Origin: Symbiodinium natans
Lineage: Eukaryota; Sar; Dinophyceae; Suessiales; Symbiodiniaceae
Length of the DNA: 40,926 bases
Assembly: GCA_905221605.1 (NCBI GenBank)
Contig: CAJNDS010000832.1
Span: 21,302 to 62,227 of the forward strand
Direction: 5' to 3'
The first letter of the stretch is position 1. Each line of letters begins with the position of its first letter. A model generated the notes under the pieces. That model was not told the DNA's origin. It ran no database searches and saw nothing but the letters and a program-made list of their open reading frames with translations. The position numbers and the translations under genes are program-made. Below are positions 17,650 through 28,473 of this stretch, piece after piece.

Positions 17650-18012
17650 GTGCCAGCTGCGTCCTTCGCCACTGTTTTGCCAGCGTCCAGGCGTGGGATT
17701 CAAGGCGACAGCTTCGGGCTTGAGGGGATCCAAGAATTCCGGGTTCTTTTGTCATCCGGCAAGCGGGTTTTCAGCGACATCTGTCTGACCAGCGGGGGGC
17801 TGATTATCGGCCACAACTGGACCTGTGACGGCGTCAGGACAGAGATCAAGCATGTGTCAGCGAGCTGGGGAGACCTGTCACGGAAGACTTATCAGAGGAA
17901 ACAGTGGAAGTTTGAAGGGCTACAGGAGGCAGAACTGCGACAGCGACATTTCTATTGCTGCAGGAGTATGCGTCGACTCCCGCGGCCTATCGACAGAGAA
18001 GTCACATCTTGA
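17650..18012 (+). CDS. Unrecognised ORF or exon remnant (up to 120 aa)
   Basis: An open frame includes RVFSDICLTSGGLIIGHNW and WGDLSRKTYQRKQWKF, which look more protein-like than neighbouring frames. I do not recognise a family. It ends as the minisatellite begins. It might be a host exon or a decayed gene; support is weak. Confidence 0.25.
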   Translation: MPAASFATVLPASRRGIQGDSFGLEGIQEFRVLLSSGKRVFSDICLTSGGLIIGHNWTCDGVRTEIKHVSASWGDLSRKTYQRKQWKFEGLQEAELRQRHFYCCRSMRRLPRPIDREVTS

Positions 18013-18104
18013 ATGAATGCGACGCGCATTCAAAGTCAACGCAGCAGCTCACGGCGGACAGCTTCCCAATCCGAGTTGCGCAGTTCTATCATGCTTCTCA
18101 ACCC

Positions 18105-18905
18105 GACGCCTCAAGCGCTGCGCCTGCCAGGGCAAACGACACCTGTGTCGCGCCTGCCAAATGCGAAGCGAGCCCCCCATGCGCGTGCTGGGGCCCCCAA
18201 CCTGCCTGTGTCGCGCCAACGCGAAGCGAGCACACCTGTGTCGCGCCTGCCAACGCGAAGCCAGCCCCCCACACGCGCACGGGCCCGGTCCAGGGCCGCA
18301 AGTGCTGTAACTGCCAGCACACAAACGACACCTGTGTCGCACCTGCCAACGCGAAGCGAGCCCCCCGCGTGCACGCGTGCGCGCGGGATAGGTCCGGGAC
18401 CCCCAAGTGCTGCGCCTGCGCAACCGACACCTGTGTCGCCCGAAGCGAGCATCCCACGCGCGGGCGGGCCCGGTCCGGAGCCCAAGAGCTGCGCCTGCCA
18501 GCGCAAACGACACTTGCATCGCGCCTGTCAACGCGAAGCGAGCCCAAGGGTCCGCGGCCTAAAGCGCTGCGCCTGCCAGCACAAACGACACCTTGTCGCG
18601 CCTGCCAACGCGAAACGAGCCCCCCCCACGTGCGCACGGGCCCGGTGTGTGGCCCGCAAGCGCTGCGCCTGCCAGCACAAACTCGCGCCTGCCCACGCGC
18701 GCGTGGCCGGTCCCGGGCCCCAAACGCTGCGCCTGCCAGCACAAACGACACCTGTGTCGCGCCTGCCAACGCGAAGGGAGCTGCGCGGGCCCGGCCCCGG
18801 GCCCCCCAAGTGCTGCGCCTGCCAGCACAAACGACACCTGTGTCGCGGCGCCTGCCAGCACAAACGACACCTGCGTCGCGCCCGCCAACGCCAAGCTCGG
18901 TGTAA
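18105..18905. repeat. GC-rich minisatellite, roughly 90-110 bp units
   Basis: Degenerate units share the cores GCTGCGCCTGCCAGCACAAA, CGACACCTGTGTCGCGCCTG and CCAACGCGAAGCGAGCCCCC, separated by GGGCCCGG-rich spacers. CGACACctgTGTCG is locally palindromic. Frames are open on both strands only because stops are rare; the consensus is read in changing frames, so I do not call a protein. Confidence 0.85.
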
Positions 18906-19290
18906 TTGAATGGCACGTCTCCGCGTGTGAGTGAATGGTGTGTGAGTGAGTAACTGAATAGTTGAGTGAGTCATGGTGCATGAGTGAGTCAGTGAAGGTG
19001 AGTTGAGTGAATCAGTGAATGGTGCGTGGTGAGTGAGTGAGTGAGTCAGTGAACGCTGCGTTGAGTGAATCAGTGAATGGTGCGTGAGGAAGTCAGTGAA
19101 TGTGCGTAAGTGATGGAGTCAGTGAATGTGTGTAAGTGATGAATGGTGCTGGCGCGCGAGCGAGTCAATGAACGTGTGTAAGTGATGAAGTCGAGTGAGT
19201 CTGTGAATAGTGTGTGGAGGAGGAGGGAGGGCGGAGGAGGAGGAGGAGGAGGAAGAGGAGGGCGGAGGAGAAGGAGGAGGAGAAGGCGGG
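18906..19290. repeat. GTGAGTGA-type low-complexity tract followed by (GGA)n
   Basis: From about 18925 to 19205 the sequence consists of GTGAGTGAGTCAGTGAATGGTGCG-like words (not exact). From 19215 to 19287 it is mostly GGA/GGC triplets. Confidence 0.85.
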
Positions 19291-20887
19291 ACAGCCCAAA
19301 AAGTAAGAACCCCACACAAAGATGTGAGGAAAAACAGTTCGGTACACCTGAATCTCCCTGCAAGGCAACATGTCGGTACAGTTGCCCACCTGAGCCTCCC
19401 TGGCCTGCTTCTTCAGGTTACATTTTGTCCGGAATATTGCATTGCCCGGGAGCTGTACTGCCTGCTGTCCTGAGCACGTCGCGTCACATGATGCAAGCCA
19501 CTGTGTCCTGAAAATCTGCCAACCCCACTTGTCGGGTGGGGAAACTGATTCACTTTATCGTGCCTGCCGAACTTGCTCTATGGAAGCTGTGTTCAAGGCA
19601 TAAACAATTTCAATCGGGCGCAGGAATTACTGGAAAACAACTGCGTATGTTTGGGGAAGTGGTGAACTGCCTACTTCAAAACCAAAACTGTTGTTTGCAG
19701 CACATCGCACGCGACTGAGTCATAGGCATTTGCGCTCGTTCGTGAGGGCTGCGAGATGGATCTGACCATGGACCCTGGGTGAGCCCAGCGACCTGCTCCA
19801 AAAATTCTTGGCGTGGATTCTGACACTCTAACCTTCCTGGATTGCAGTCTTTATAACATTTGCACACCCCTGACGCACTTGCGACTGCTTCGTTGCAATA
19901 CCATGCAATACCGGTGCACAAGACAAGCTGTGAACAAACCCGTGTTTGAGACACCCCTCAATAAAGGCGAACGGAAGTCGAACTAAGGGGCCTACAGCGG
20001 GCTGCAGAACCCCAACGATTCCCGGAAATCTTCAAGACCGACAATGCTCTGGGTGTGTGGGCGGCTTGGGACCGGGCTGGGCTGTTCCTGACGATGTGAC
20101 GGCATTTGTATCCGATTTGCCGTTTCGGATATGAGGTCTTTTAAGCGCTTTGTGCTTTTAGGGGGTTTAGGGTTGAAGTGCTAACACAGATGCGCCCTGG
20201 CACATGGACATGGAGGGAACCATCGCGAGAGCTCCATGCAGCCCCCACTTTCGTGAAAAGTTGCCTCGATCCCGATCCAAGAAAGCGTCAACCAGATGCG
20301 CACCACAGTTGTCATCCATGGCATGGTTGCAGGCTGCTGTGCCCCCAGCATGGCTGCCATGCAGAGAACAAATGGTTGTGTAGACATAGCATACACAGCA
20401 GCTTGTAGACGTAAGCATGCACAAGCGTTACCAGAATAGCATTACCAGGAATTTTGCTGTGTGGGAGTACTGAACATGCAGACTACTGAACGAAACATGT
20501 CGCCCACGAGCAATAGCTTCGCCAACCCTCCGAGCAGGTTCCCTCTCTGTGTTTGGTTTTGGCCCCAAGGGTGCCTTGCTCACTACACCAGCCTTGCCAC
20601 TGCGACCTGCCAGGCACACCCCACCTGTGTTGTTCAGGTTCACCTGCCCCAACCGCAGCCTCTCACTGAGGATACCTGGGCACTTAACAACCCTGTTTCA
20701 ACGCCTGGCAAATGGTTCAGTCACTTAGCTGGCACTTTTCCACACTCGGCAAATACTTTCAGTTTCACATGGCCAACTTTAGCAACGTTTCGTTCCCCAA
20801 TCGGTTTCAGCCAAAACGGTTGCGTGGTTTGATCTCTTCTTCTGAGCGGGCAGGCGTCTGCGTGCCCGAGGTCATGCCTCTGGTTTG
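19291..20887. other. No supported gene
   Basis: Short open frames only. A single TTTAGGG-like word occurs near 20160. A minus-strand segment near 19780-19870 (NPGRLECQNPRQEF) could be an exon but has no recognisable family. Confidence 0.45.
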
Positions 20888-21540
20888 ATTTCCTTCCTTC
20901 CTTCCTTCCTTCCCTCCTTCCCTCCTTGCTGCCAGCATGCTTGACCCCCACTGGAGCGGACGCGTGTTGCAGGGTTTGATGTCCCTCTTCTTCTTGTTGT
21001 TCGTATCTTCCTCCTCCTCTTCTTATTCTTATAGTAACCTCTTCTTCTTTGTTTCTTCTTCTTCCTCTGCTTAGTCTTCTTCTTCTTAGTATTATTTTGC
21101 TTCTTCTTCTGCTGCTGCTTCTTCTTATTGTTATTCTTATTATTATTCTTATTCTTATTCTTCTTCTTATTCTTTTTCTTCTGCTTATTCTGCTTCTTCT
21201 TCTTATTCTTATGTTTTTCTTAATGTTATTATTCTTCTTCGTCTTCGTCTTCGTCTTCGTCTTCTTCTTCTTCTTCTTCTTCTTCTTCTTCTTCTTCTTC
21301 TTCTTCTTCTTCTTCTTCTTCTTCTTCTTCTTCTTCTTCTTCTTCTTCTTCTTCTTCTGCTGCTGCTTTTCCTTCTTTCTTGGGGGCACGAGGTCAAGGG
21401 TTCACCCCCTTGCCCTCGCGCAGTTCACCCGCCCCAGTTTGCAGTGCGGCTTCTTTCTCTGTCTCTCGCTCTCGCTCTCGCTCTCGCTCTCTCTCTCTCT
21501 CTCTCTCTCCCTCCCTCCTTCTACCCAGCGAAGAGGGCCC

Positions 21541-21588
<48 letters not shown>

Positions 21589-21597
21589 TCGCTGTCT
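20888..21597. repeat. Pyrimidine-rich microsatellite cluster: (CTTC)n, (TTC)n, (CT)n
   Basis: CTTC/CCTC tetramers run from 20888 to 20930, TTC/TTATTC triplets from about 20982 to 21365 with a nearly pure TTC run at 21260-21357, and CT/CTCG dinucleotides from about 21455 to 21592. The strand bias (pyrimidine on plus) continues over 700 bp. The long open frames here (poly-Phe, poly-Lys, poly-Ser/Leu) are artefacts. Confidence 0.95.
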
Positions 21598-22942
21598 CCA
21601 CTCCACAAGTCAGTCACTACCTCAAGATATGGCAATCGCCTGCACCGTTTTCCATCCAGTTACCAGTCTGGCTCGAAACATGCTCGCTTGAAGACTTAGG
21701 TCTGTCGGCGACCGGATGGCAGCTGATATCTACACTGAGGACATGGCAACAAGGAATCGATGACATGGACATTTCAACGTCTACTCTGCACTATTCAGCG
21801 ATTCTTTAGCACAGCAAGTGTTGGCATCACAAGAGGTCAAGCTGCTCCCGGAGCACAAATTGTCGGGAACCTTGGTAAACCACCGCTGCCCTGCATCTCG
21901 ACCATTCATTAGACGAAGACGAGGCCGATTCGCAACCGAGCCACAAACCGCTGTGGATCGCTGCAGGGGTTGGTTTCCAAACCCGCGCATTTCTCAAGAT
22001 GAAGGCAGCATTCGCCTCATGATTCTAAGCATTCCATGTGCATGGCAGGGCGCAAAAAGCTACAGGTCGAACCTGGCGCCGGCCTTCATGGCATTCGCCT
22101 TGGCAGAAGCCATATCTGGCAAACACCGTGGTCTCGGGGTTGCCTCAGCTCACATCACATATTCTAAGCACCTCTGAGCAGGCAAGACCACCTGTTCACA
22201 GCTGTGATGGCGTCAGATGTTGAAAACACAAGCTTTGTTTGCCCCTTGCTCGGTCGTTTTGTATGCAAGAGACACTCACACTCATCCTTTACTCATTGGA
22301 ACTGCTTCATTTGGTCAAGGAAGCATCGGCTCGCATCAAATGATCCACAGGTCTGCAGAGGCGTGCAGCAGGTATCTGCGAAGTCACAGAGATCACAGGA
22401 TCACAAAGAGTCAGGGACCCTACAAGAAGATTGTGAAGCATGCGACACAAGTTGCTTGCATCACAAAGCTGCACCTTTGCTGCAGGAGCTCGCATTGACT
22501 CCGCAGAGTCCTTCTGGGTGAAACCTTACGTTCAAGCTTTCAACGCCCTATGCTCTGCCACAAGCCCAACCCTTGTTTGGTCGGGGTCAATAGCCGGCTG
22601 CTCGAGCGTGCAAGCGGCTTGCTAGCCGAGTGTGGTGCAAGATTTGGCCGGCGTGTAGTAGAGTGTTGAGTCCTCTCCGTAGTCTGCAAGCGCTGCTTAC
22701 CATTGCTGTTCCTGTCCAATGGACATAGACATAAAGCCCAGATACCTGTCAACTCGATTTCTCACCCTCCCTGTACACATGAGAAAGCCACTCCACGCCT
22801 CCAATGACTGCATCCTATTCGTGCTTCATAATGGTAACATCTTCGTTACGATGGTTGCTTACAACAAGACATGTCTGGGACAGAATGCAGCACAGCGTCT
22901 TTGAACCGGGAGGACACTCCACTTCCTCAGGTTCGAAACGGA
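21598..22942. other. No supported gene
   Basis: Mixed-composition sequence with open frames no longer than about 120 codons and no recognised motifs. Confidence 0.45.
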
Positions 22943-22990
22943 ACCCTAAACTCTAAACCCTAAACCCTCTATCCCTAAGCCCTAAACCCG
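22943..22990. repeat. Degenerate CCCTAAA telomere-type repeats
   Basis: Several CCCTAAA words in a row, with substitutions (CCCTAAACTCTAAACCCTAA, then further copies). The orientation is opposite to the array at 24564. Confidence 0.8.
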
Positions 22991-23449
22991 AATCTTGAAC
23001 GCCGTTCCATCAACACACCTGCCTGCCAAGGCTTGTCGAAGCTAGCTGAAAGACATACCACCAGCCTCAAACCAGCTTCCTAAAACAAAAGGTTGGGTGT
23101 TCAATTTGCAGCAGAAAGCTTTGTTGGCAGCCAAGCACGGTGTTCTCGGCAAACAGCATGCCTCAGTTGTTGCTGTCGAGGTTTGTCAGCACTTTCGGTG
23201 CCATGAAGATATCGAAGCTTCGCAATCGAGGACTTCCACAGGTGGAGATGCTTCTGTTGCCCTGCTGTCTCTCTTCATTAAGACCTTTTCTTGGTCCCAA
23301 GTCTCCAGATTGTTCTATTTTCTCTAAATTTAATTGGAAAACCACGTTCTCGACATTTGAGTAGGAAAAGCTCCATTCCTCTAGGTATTCAGAGGAAAGC
23401 TTCAATCTGCTGCGTTAGAGGAAAACTGTTTCTGCTTATGAAGAATATG

Positions 23450-24010
23450 GCAGGGTTAGGGGAGGGGGCTGCAAACACAATGCTTGCATGACCGGCTTGG
23501 AAAGGAATCGTATTTTGTTAATTCGAGATCTCTTCATGGCAAGATCTTATGTACAAAGCAAGTTTGCACGAGCTATATTCATTATTGCGCATTGTTTTCG
23601 CGGCGGGGGGGGGGGAGGCTATTGGCAAACACAATGTTCTTGAATACAGGTCCTCCCCATGATTGATGTTCTTGACAAGGAGAGCGGGGGGGAGTTGACC
23701 TCCCCATTTGCAAGCACCTCATGACGAGTTTGGAAAGGATTTGAACTGTTAATTGTTAAATACAAGTTCTTTTCATGGGATCAGTTTCTTTACGAGCAAG
23801 TTTGCACGGGTTGAACGTCAATGTACAGGCGCGGGCGAGCGGGGTTTGGGGGAGGCACAACTCACTCATTTGCAAACACAACACTAATAAATGCATGTCC
23901 TCTTCATGAGCGTTCCACAAAGCCAGCCTGCATGGGATAGTAATCAGCAAAAAGCAGTCGGGCAGGCCCCCCCAGTTGCAAACACAATGCTCGCACGAAG
24001 GCTTCAATCG
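23450..24010. repeat. Dispersed repeat family, four diverged units
   Basis: Units contain GGGGAGG...TTTGCAAACACAATG, then GGAAAGGA, then TTGTTAATT...CAAGTTCTTTTCATGG and AGCAAGTTTGCACG. They are related to the units at 17350-17620. Unit spacing is about 130-170 bp. Confidence 0.65.
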
Positions 24011-24563
24011 TACTAATCTTATCTTCATCTTGCATGATTCTATATTTTCTCGTGTTTGTTTTCCTTCTCATTGTATTTATTGCCTTCTGTCTGTCTGTAC
24101 ATGTAGAAGTGTTTTAATCAAAAATAGACGATTTGACAGTGTTCAAAAAATTGAGAAAGCGGGGGTTTCCCAATGAAATATACTATGAAAGCGGAAGTGT
24201 TCCTATATGATTTTACGGAGAAAATCGAGGTTCTCCTATTCAGATGTCGAGAAAGTCCCCATAAACATGAAGACAAAGTTTACCTATGCGAAAATTCGCC
24301 GACCCCCGCTGTCGGCATTTGTGAAATCCCGAAGGGTTCCTGTGCCAGCCATGCCCACACGTGCACTGCTCCCCCTGCCCTCCCCGCCAGCCATGCGCCC
24401 TCCTTTTTCAAAATCAATCTTTTTCGGGCTCCAATGCATCCCAAACCTCGCTGCTCCCCCCGCCCGCCCCCCCCCGCCCCCCCCGTTCCCCGCGCCCTCC
24501 CCGAAACCTCCCCCTGCCCTCCCACCCTACGCCTTGACAGAAAATCTGGGAGACTTCCCACCC
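24011..24563. other. No supported gene; C-rich low-complexity at 24430-24530
   Basis: Contains a tract dominated by CCCCGCCC and CCCTCCC words that opens meaningless frames. Nothing else recognised. Confidence 0.5.
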
Positions 24564-24598
24564 TTTAGGGTTTAGGGTTTAGGGTTTAGGGTTTAGGG
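24564..24598. repeat. Interstitial telomere repeat (TTTAGGG)5
   Basis: Five perfect TTTAGGG units, the plant/alga-type telomere repeat, which is also reported from dinoflagellates. Single degenerate copies follow near 24700. Confidence 0.95.
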
Positions 24599-24874
24599 TG
24601 TCTCAATGAGTGGGCGCGCTGGTGCTGAAAGCACCCAGGCGCGCGCCCCGATTTGCATAAGCCCACCCCCGCTGGCGCTCCACCCTCGCCTTAACCTCTA
24701 CGGGTTTAGGGTTCTTTTGAACTCTGATCGTGCTTTTGTTATTTTTCTCTTGTCCATTGGTCGGGTTTAGAAGCTCGGCATCGATCCAGATCAACTGATT
24801 ACCCTGAAGCTCGCAGCCCCTACACACTGCAAGGGAGATGTCTATCAGTCGAGGGCTGCTGGGAGAGCCAAAAG

Positions 24875-25366
24875 TCAGAGGTTTGGTGAGAGTAGGCGTG
24901 GAGTTGACGATCGCATGAGAAGGTGTAGATGCGACAGGGTGTTGGCAATCATAAAGTGCACCTCACCTTGGCCGAAGTGGCGCGTCAGGTACGTCCAGAT
25001 GCGCTGGGTGGTAGGCTCCGCATCTTCGAGCTGGAAGGAGTTCTGGCCAGGACCATCATTGGTGTAGTCTCGAATCGCCTGAGAGATGAAGAGGAGCTGG
25101 CGCTTCTGATGGTACGTCAGAGTAGGAGAGCGAGGCTCTGTCAGCATCATCTCTTCATGCTTCCGTTTTGCGGCCAAATTTCGAGGTGCAGTTTTGGGAA
25201 GGTAGAGCCGCAACTCTCCCATGTGCCGGTGAACTTTCTCCGCGAGCAGCTTCAAGAAGCTGCAAGTGCGCGAAGCTATCCGTATCTGGCGGTTCAAGTG
25301 TGGGATCGGAGCGGGCGGAGGGCCCAGGCATGCACTGGGGCCCTTTAAAGTCAGCTGAAAAGCCAC
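24875..25366 (-). CDS. Unrecognised ORF (163 aa), possibly a host exon
   Basis: The minus-strand frame reads, for example, RQLLFISQAIRDYTNDGPG and RHFGQGEVHFMIANTLSHL, which looks protein-like. I recognise no family. The plus strand is also open over the same stretch (24929-25348), which weakens the case for either strand. Confidence 0.3.
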   Translation of the reverse strand: MAFQLTLKGPSACLGPPPAPIPHLNRQIRIASRTCSFLKLLAEKVHRHMGELRLYLPKTAPRNLAAKRKHEEMMLTEPRSPTLTYHQKRQLLFISQAIRDYTNDGPGQNSFQLEDAEPTTQRIWTYLTRHFGQGEVHFMIANTLSHLHLLMRSSTPRLLSPNL

Positions 25367-25384
25367 GGGCCAGGAGCCATGGGT

Positions 25385-25468
25385 TCAGTGGGGGGCGGGG
25401 TGCGTGGGGGGTGGGGGTAGGGGTTGGAAGTGTGGGTGGGTGGGGGTGGGGGTTGGGGGTTGGGGGAA
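25385..25468 (+). repeat. G-rich tract (possible G-quadruplex)
   Basis: Runs of 3-6 G separated by T, A or TT over about 80 bp, such as GGGGGTGGGGGTTGGGGGTT. Confidence 0.7.
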
Positions 25469-26177
25469 AAAATATGTAAAAGGGGGTTTCACAGGCTAAG
25501 GCTTCAGGGTTATATCGCTACCCACTTGCCCCCCAGCTCTGCTTTTTCTTGACCCTGCCCCCTTATTTAGTTCTATGTTCTTTCGCTACCTGTTGCATTT
25601 CCTAAGCCCAGTTTCCCCGTATTTCCCGCCGAATTTTTAGCCCCAACTTTTTACCATCCCCTCATTCGTTTTCTCTCGTTTCCCGCCTTATCCATTATCC
25701 ATAGGGGATTCTAAGGACAAGCTACCTCATTCATTCCGCAAAACCTACAAATAACAACACCCCTAAAATTTAATCTATCCACCTTATGCGTTCCTATATT
25801 CTTAAAGTCCTTCCCATATCATTGTTTGAATGTTTGTTGTTGTTATGATTTATAGCAACAATAAACCTAATTTCTTCCCCATATCTCCCCCTTCTTCGTT
25901 TCAGTCTTTTCCCAACTTCTCAAGCTTCTGGGGCTTCCCGTGTTATAGTTAGTCCTTTTGGTAAAGGTTTCATATTTGAAGAAGACGCTCAACGACTACA
26001 ACAACTTCGAAGAGGCACGTCTGGCATGTCTTAACGTTTCAGTCAGTCGATGCTTTCAGTTCTGACATTGACAAGCAACTCGTGAGCATGAGCACATTTG
26101 CTTTACAATGGTAGCAATTCGGCTTTCAAAGCACAATCCCCGCATTCTTTCGTTCGCTTTGCTTCTACCACTTGAGC
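25469..26177 (+). other. 5' flank of the ubiquitin-like gene
   Basis: CT-rich, lower-GC sequence without open frames of note. Pyrimidine tracts followed by AG (for example near 25903) could serve as trans-splice acceptors. No promoter element can be named with confidence. Confidence 0.4.
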
Positions 26178-27365
26178 ATGGCGACTTTGTCCGAGATTGT
26201 CCCCGAGCTTTCCATGAGTGCTTCCGCGGGCGGCAGTGGTGATGACCCAGAAGACCAGAAGAACCCAATTCCTACCATTTCCCCCGATGTCACTGACGAC
26301 GAGGAGAGCGACGACTTCAACACAGACGAGGAGAATGCACTCACCAAGGCAGTGAAGGAGATGAGCCTCGATGAGAAGGAGACCTTGAAAAAACGCTACG
26401 ACAAGCAGATGGAGACGTTGAAGGCAAAGCAGACCATCGTCAGCATGGAGCTTCGCAAGCACCTTCGCGAGATTAAGAAGGAGGAGACCAAAGAGAGGAA
26501 GGAGCAGAAAATCGAGGAGAAGAAGGCGAAGACGAAGGAGAGCCGTGAGGCAAAGGTGACGGTGAACATCGTGTTTCAGGGGCGGACATACTCCATCAGC
26601 ATTTCGTTGATGCGTGGCATTGGTCACCTTCGCGACCGCTTCTTTGAGGATGCCGCGATTTCCCAGAAGCAGGGCAAGGACATCATGTTCACCTTCGGCG
26701 ACGTGAATCTCTTTGAGACCTACCACGCCAGAAAAAGCTTGCGCGAGGTTGGTATCGTGGACGGCTCGGTGGTCTACGCTTCGATTCGCGGAGTTGGAGG
26801 AGGCTTCCGTCGAACCATCAAGTCGCATCTGAAACCAGATGCTGCGAAGGCGGCTTTGAAAGAGAAAATCAACGATGACTACAAGGTTGTCTTTACGCCC
26901 ACGTGTGACTTCCCCGAGAGCTTCCAGACCTACCTCACTGAGATGCGTCAGTCCATGGCAGAGATAAAGTTGTTGCAGTCCAACGTGAACTTCCCGCTCA
27001 TCGAGTTGGCATTGAAACAGTTGTCGGTGGAGAACCTCCAGTTGCTCCTTGACATTCTGAAGGTTTCGGAGGGCAAGCGCAGAGGCACAAGCGAGGAGAG
27101 GCTTCACAGAGCCTTGTCCGTTGTCTTCCCGAAGATGTGCTCAATGGGTGACTGCATCAAGGCTATCGAGGCATTGCAGGGGGACATGACCATCCAACTG
27201 TTCGAGATGTTCATCGACCACTATGGCGTCTTCAGGAACGGGGAAATGGTCATCAATGCTGTCGGCTTCATGGAAGACGTGAAGAAAGAGCTTATCAAAC
27301 GTGAAATCTCAACCCCGGCAGATGAGCACTTCAAGACCAACGATGCTTCGTGTGTCGCGTTCTGA
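26178..27365 (+). CDS. Intronless protein with central ubiquitin-like domain and CaaX-like C-terminus (395 aa)
   Basis: I start at ATG 26178 (MATLSEIV) rather than at an in-frame TTG six bases upstream. Residues about 20-55 are acidic, 55-126 are a highly charged helix (KEETKERKEQKIEEKK), and 127-209 resemble a ubiquitin fold (VTVNIVFQGRTYSIS through VVYASIRGVGGG). The GVGGG ending sits where ubiquitin has its processing Gly-Gly, but about 186 more residues follow (KSHLKPDAAKAALKEK, then a helical region). The protein ends CVAF, which fits a CaaX prenylation signal with Phe last. GC-rich codon use matches the host side rather than the virus. Absence of introns suggests a retroposed or recently acquired gene. 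Function is unknown; conjugation or cleavage at the Gly-Gly is inference. Confidence 0.85.
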   Translation: MATLSEIVPELSMSASAGGSGDDPEDQKNPIPTISPDVTDDEESDDFNTDEENALTKAVKEMSLDEKETLKKRYDKQMETLKAKQTIVSMELRKHLREIKKEETKERKEQKIEEKKAKTKESREAKVTVNIVFQGRTYSISISLMRGIGHLRDRFFEDAAISQKQGKDIMFTFGDVNLFETYHARKSLREVGIVDGSVVYASIRGVGGGFRRTIKSHLKPDAAKAALKEKINDDYKVVFTPTCDFPESFQTYLTEMRQSMAEIKLLQSNVNFPLIELALKQLSVENLQLLLDILKVSEGKRRGTSEERLHRALSVVFPKMCSMGDCIKAIEALQGDMTIQLFEMFIDHYGVFRNGEMVINAVGFMEDVKKELIKREISTPADEHFKTNDASCVAF

Positions 27366-27420
27366 GCGCGTAGTTCCCTTTACGCGATTTCGCCACCGTT
27401 GCCAGTCAGACCACCCGAAA

Positions 27421-27775
27421 TAGGGGACTTTACCGCCCAAAGTAGGGGGACTTTACCGCCCAAAGTAGGGGGACTTTACCGCCCAAAGTAGGGGGACTTT
27501 ACCGCCCAAAGTAGGGGGACTTTACCGCCCAAAGTAGGGGGACTTTACCGCCCAAAGTAGGGGGACTTTACCGCCCAAAGTAGGGGGACTTTACCGCCCA
27601 AAGTAGGGGGACTTTACCGCCCAAAGTAGGGGGACTTTACCGCCCAAAGTAGGGGGACTTTACCGCCCAAAGTAGGGGGACTTTACCGCCCAAAGTAGGG
27701 GGACTTTACCGCCCAAAGTAGGGGGACTTTACCGCCCAAAGTAGGGGGACTTTACTGCCCAAAGTAGGGGGACTT
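27421..27775. repeat. 23-bp tandem repeat, about 15 copies
   Basis: One 22-bp unit is followed by fourteen 23-bp units and a partial one, with core GGGGACTTTACCGCCCAAAG. Copies are identical except for the first (one G fewer) and the last full unit (C to T in ACTGCCC). It starts 55 bp after the stop of the ubiquitin-like gene. There are no spacers, so it is not a CRISPR array. Confidence 0.97.
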
Positions 27776-28311
27776 CGCTACACGGGAACGGTGCTTGGAT
27801 TGTTGTCGTCTATGCAGTTGATGACAGCAAGGGACTGAGATGTGCGACCGCAGACACAAAAAGCAGGTGTCACATCAAAGCTCTGCATTATAATCCCTAA
27901 ACCCCTAAACCTAAGATATACAATATTTACAAAACAGACCCAAAAATAATATCCACCCGAAAATACCCACAAATTCCCAAATAGAAGCATCACCAAATCC
28001 CAGAATCCTTTCTATCCTACATCCTAAACCCCCCAAAACCCCAAAATAACAAATATCAAGTAGTCATATGCATAAAAAAGACCCGAAAGCAATATTCGCC
28101 CAAAATACCCACAAATTCCCATATAAAATACACCCAAAATCACAAAATAAAATATATCATAGACCCTACACCAAAAAATCATAAATCCCCAACTTCGCCC
28201 GAGGGATATTGAATAAGAAAAGAAAACTTTGACTAAGAAAATGACAGGTGGACGTCTACATGCAGAACACTCACCACGACGAGTTCGACGCAACGGTGCG
28301 CCCTTCCTTTG
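27776..28311. other. AT-rising transition zone with a 50-bp duplication
   Basis: No gene. The segment 27934-27983 recurs in diverged form at 28076-28125 (shared core AAATACCCACAAATTCCCA). CCCTAAACCCCTAAACC occurs near 27895 and CCTAAACCCCCC near 28023. GC content falls from host-like to low values across this zone. Confidence 0.6.
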
Positions 28312-28400
28312 GGTTAGGGTTTTAGTTTAGGGTTTTTAGTTTAGGGTTTCAGTTTAGGGTTTAGACCCTAAGCCCTAATCCCCTAAACCCTAAAAACGCG
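28312..28400. repeat. Telomere-type repeats in opposed orientation
   Basis: TTTAGGG-like words spaced by TTTTAG run to about 28366, then switch to CCCTAA-type words (ACCCTAAGCCCTAATCCCCT, then another copy). Strand reversal at a junction close to the viral block may mark a past end-joining or insertion site. Confidence 0.75.
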
Positions 28401-28406
28401 GACAAC

Positions 28407-28473
28407 GTCGGCTATTCCTATCATTGAGACGCAGAAGTCTCCAAAGTGTCGGCTCTTCCTCTCATTGGGACGC
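28407..28473. repeat. 26-bp direct repeat pair
   Basis: 28407-28432 and 28448-28473 differ at 3 of 26 positions; shared core GTCGGCT and TCATTG(A/G)GACGC. Confidence 0.85.

Noticed and set aside
18098-18916. 272-298-codon ORFs on both strands
   Set aside because: They arise from stop-poor GC-rich minisatellite; repeat units change frame along each ORF.
20721-21699. Poly-Lys, poly-Phe and Leu/Ser ORFs
   Set aside because: Translations of TTC and CT microsatellites.
26172-26177. Start of the ubiquitin-like protein at 26172
   Set aside because: That codon is TTG; the first ATG is at 26178.
26103-27107. 334-codon minus-strand ORF
   Set aside because: Antisense shadow of the ubiquitin-like gene, with Leu/His-rich composition and no domain.
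27421-27775. CRISPR array
   Set aside because: Units are directly adjacent with no spacers; it is a tandem repeat in a eukaryotic context.
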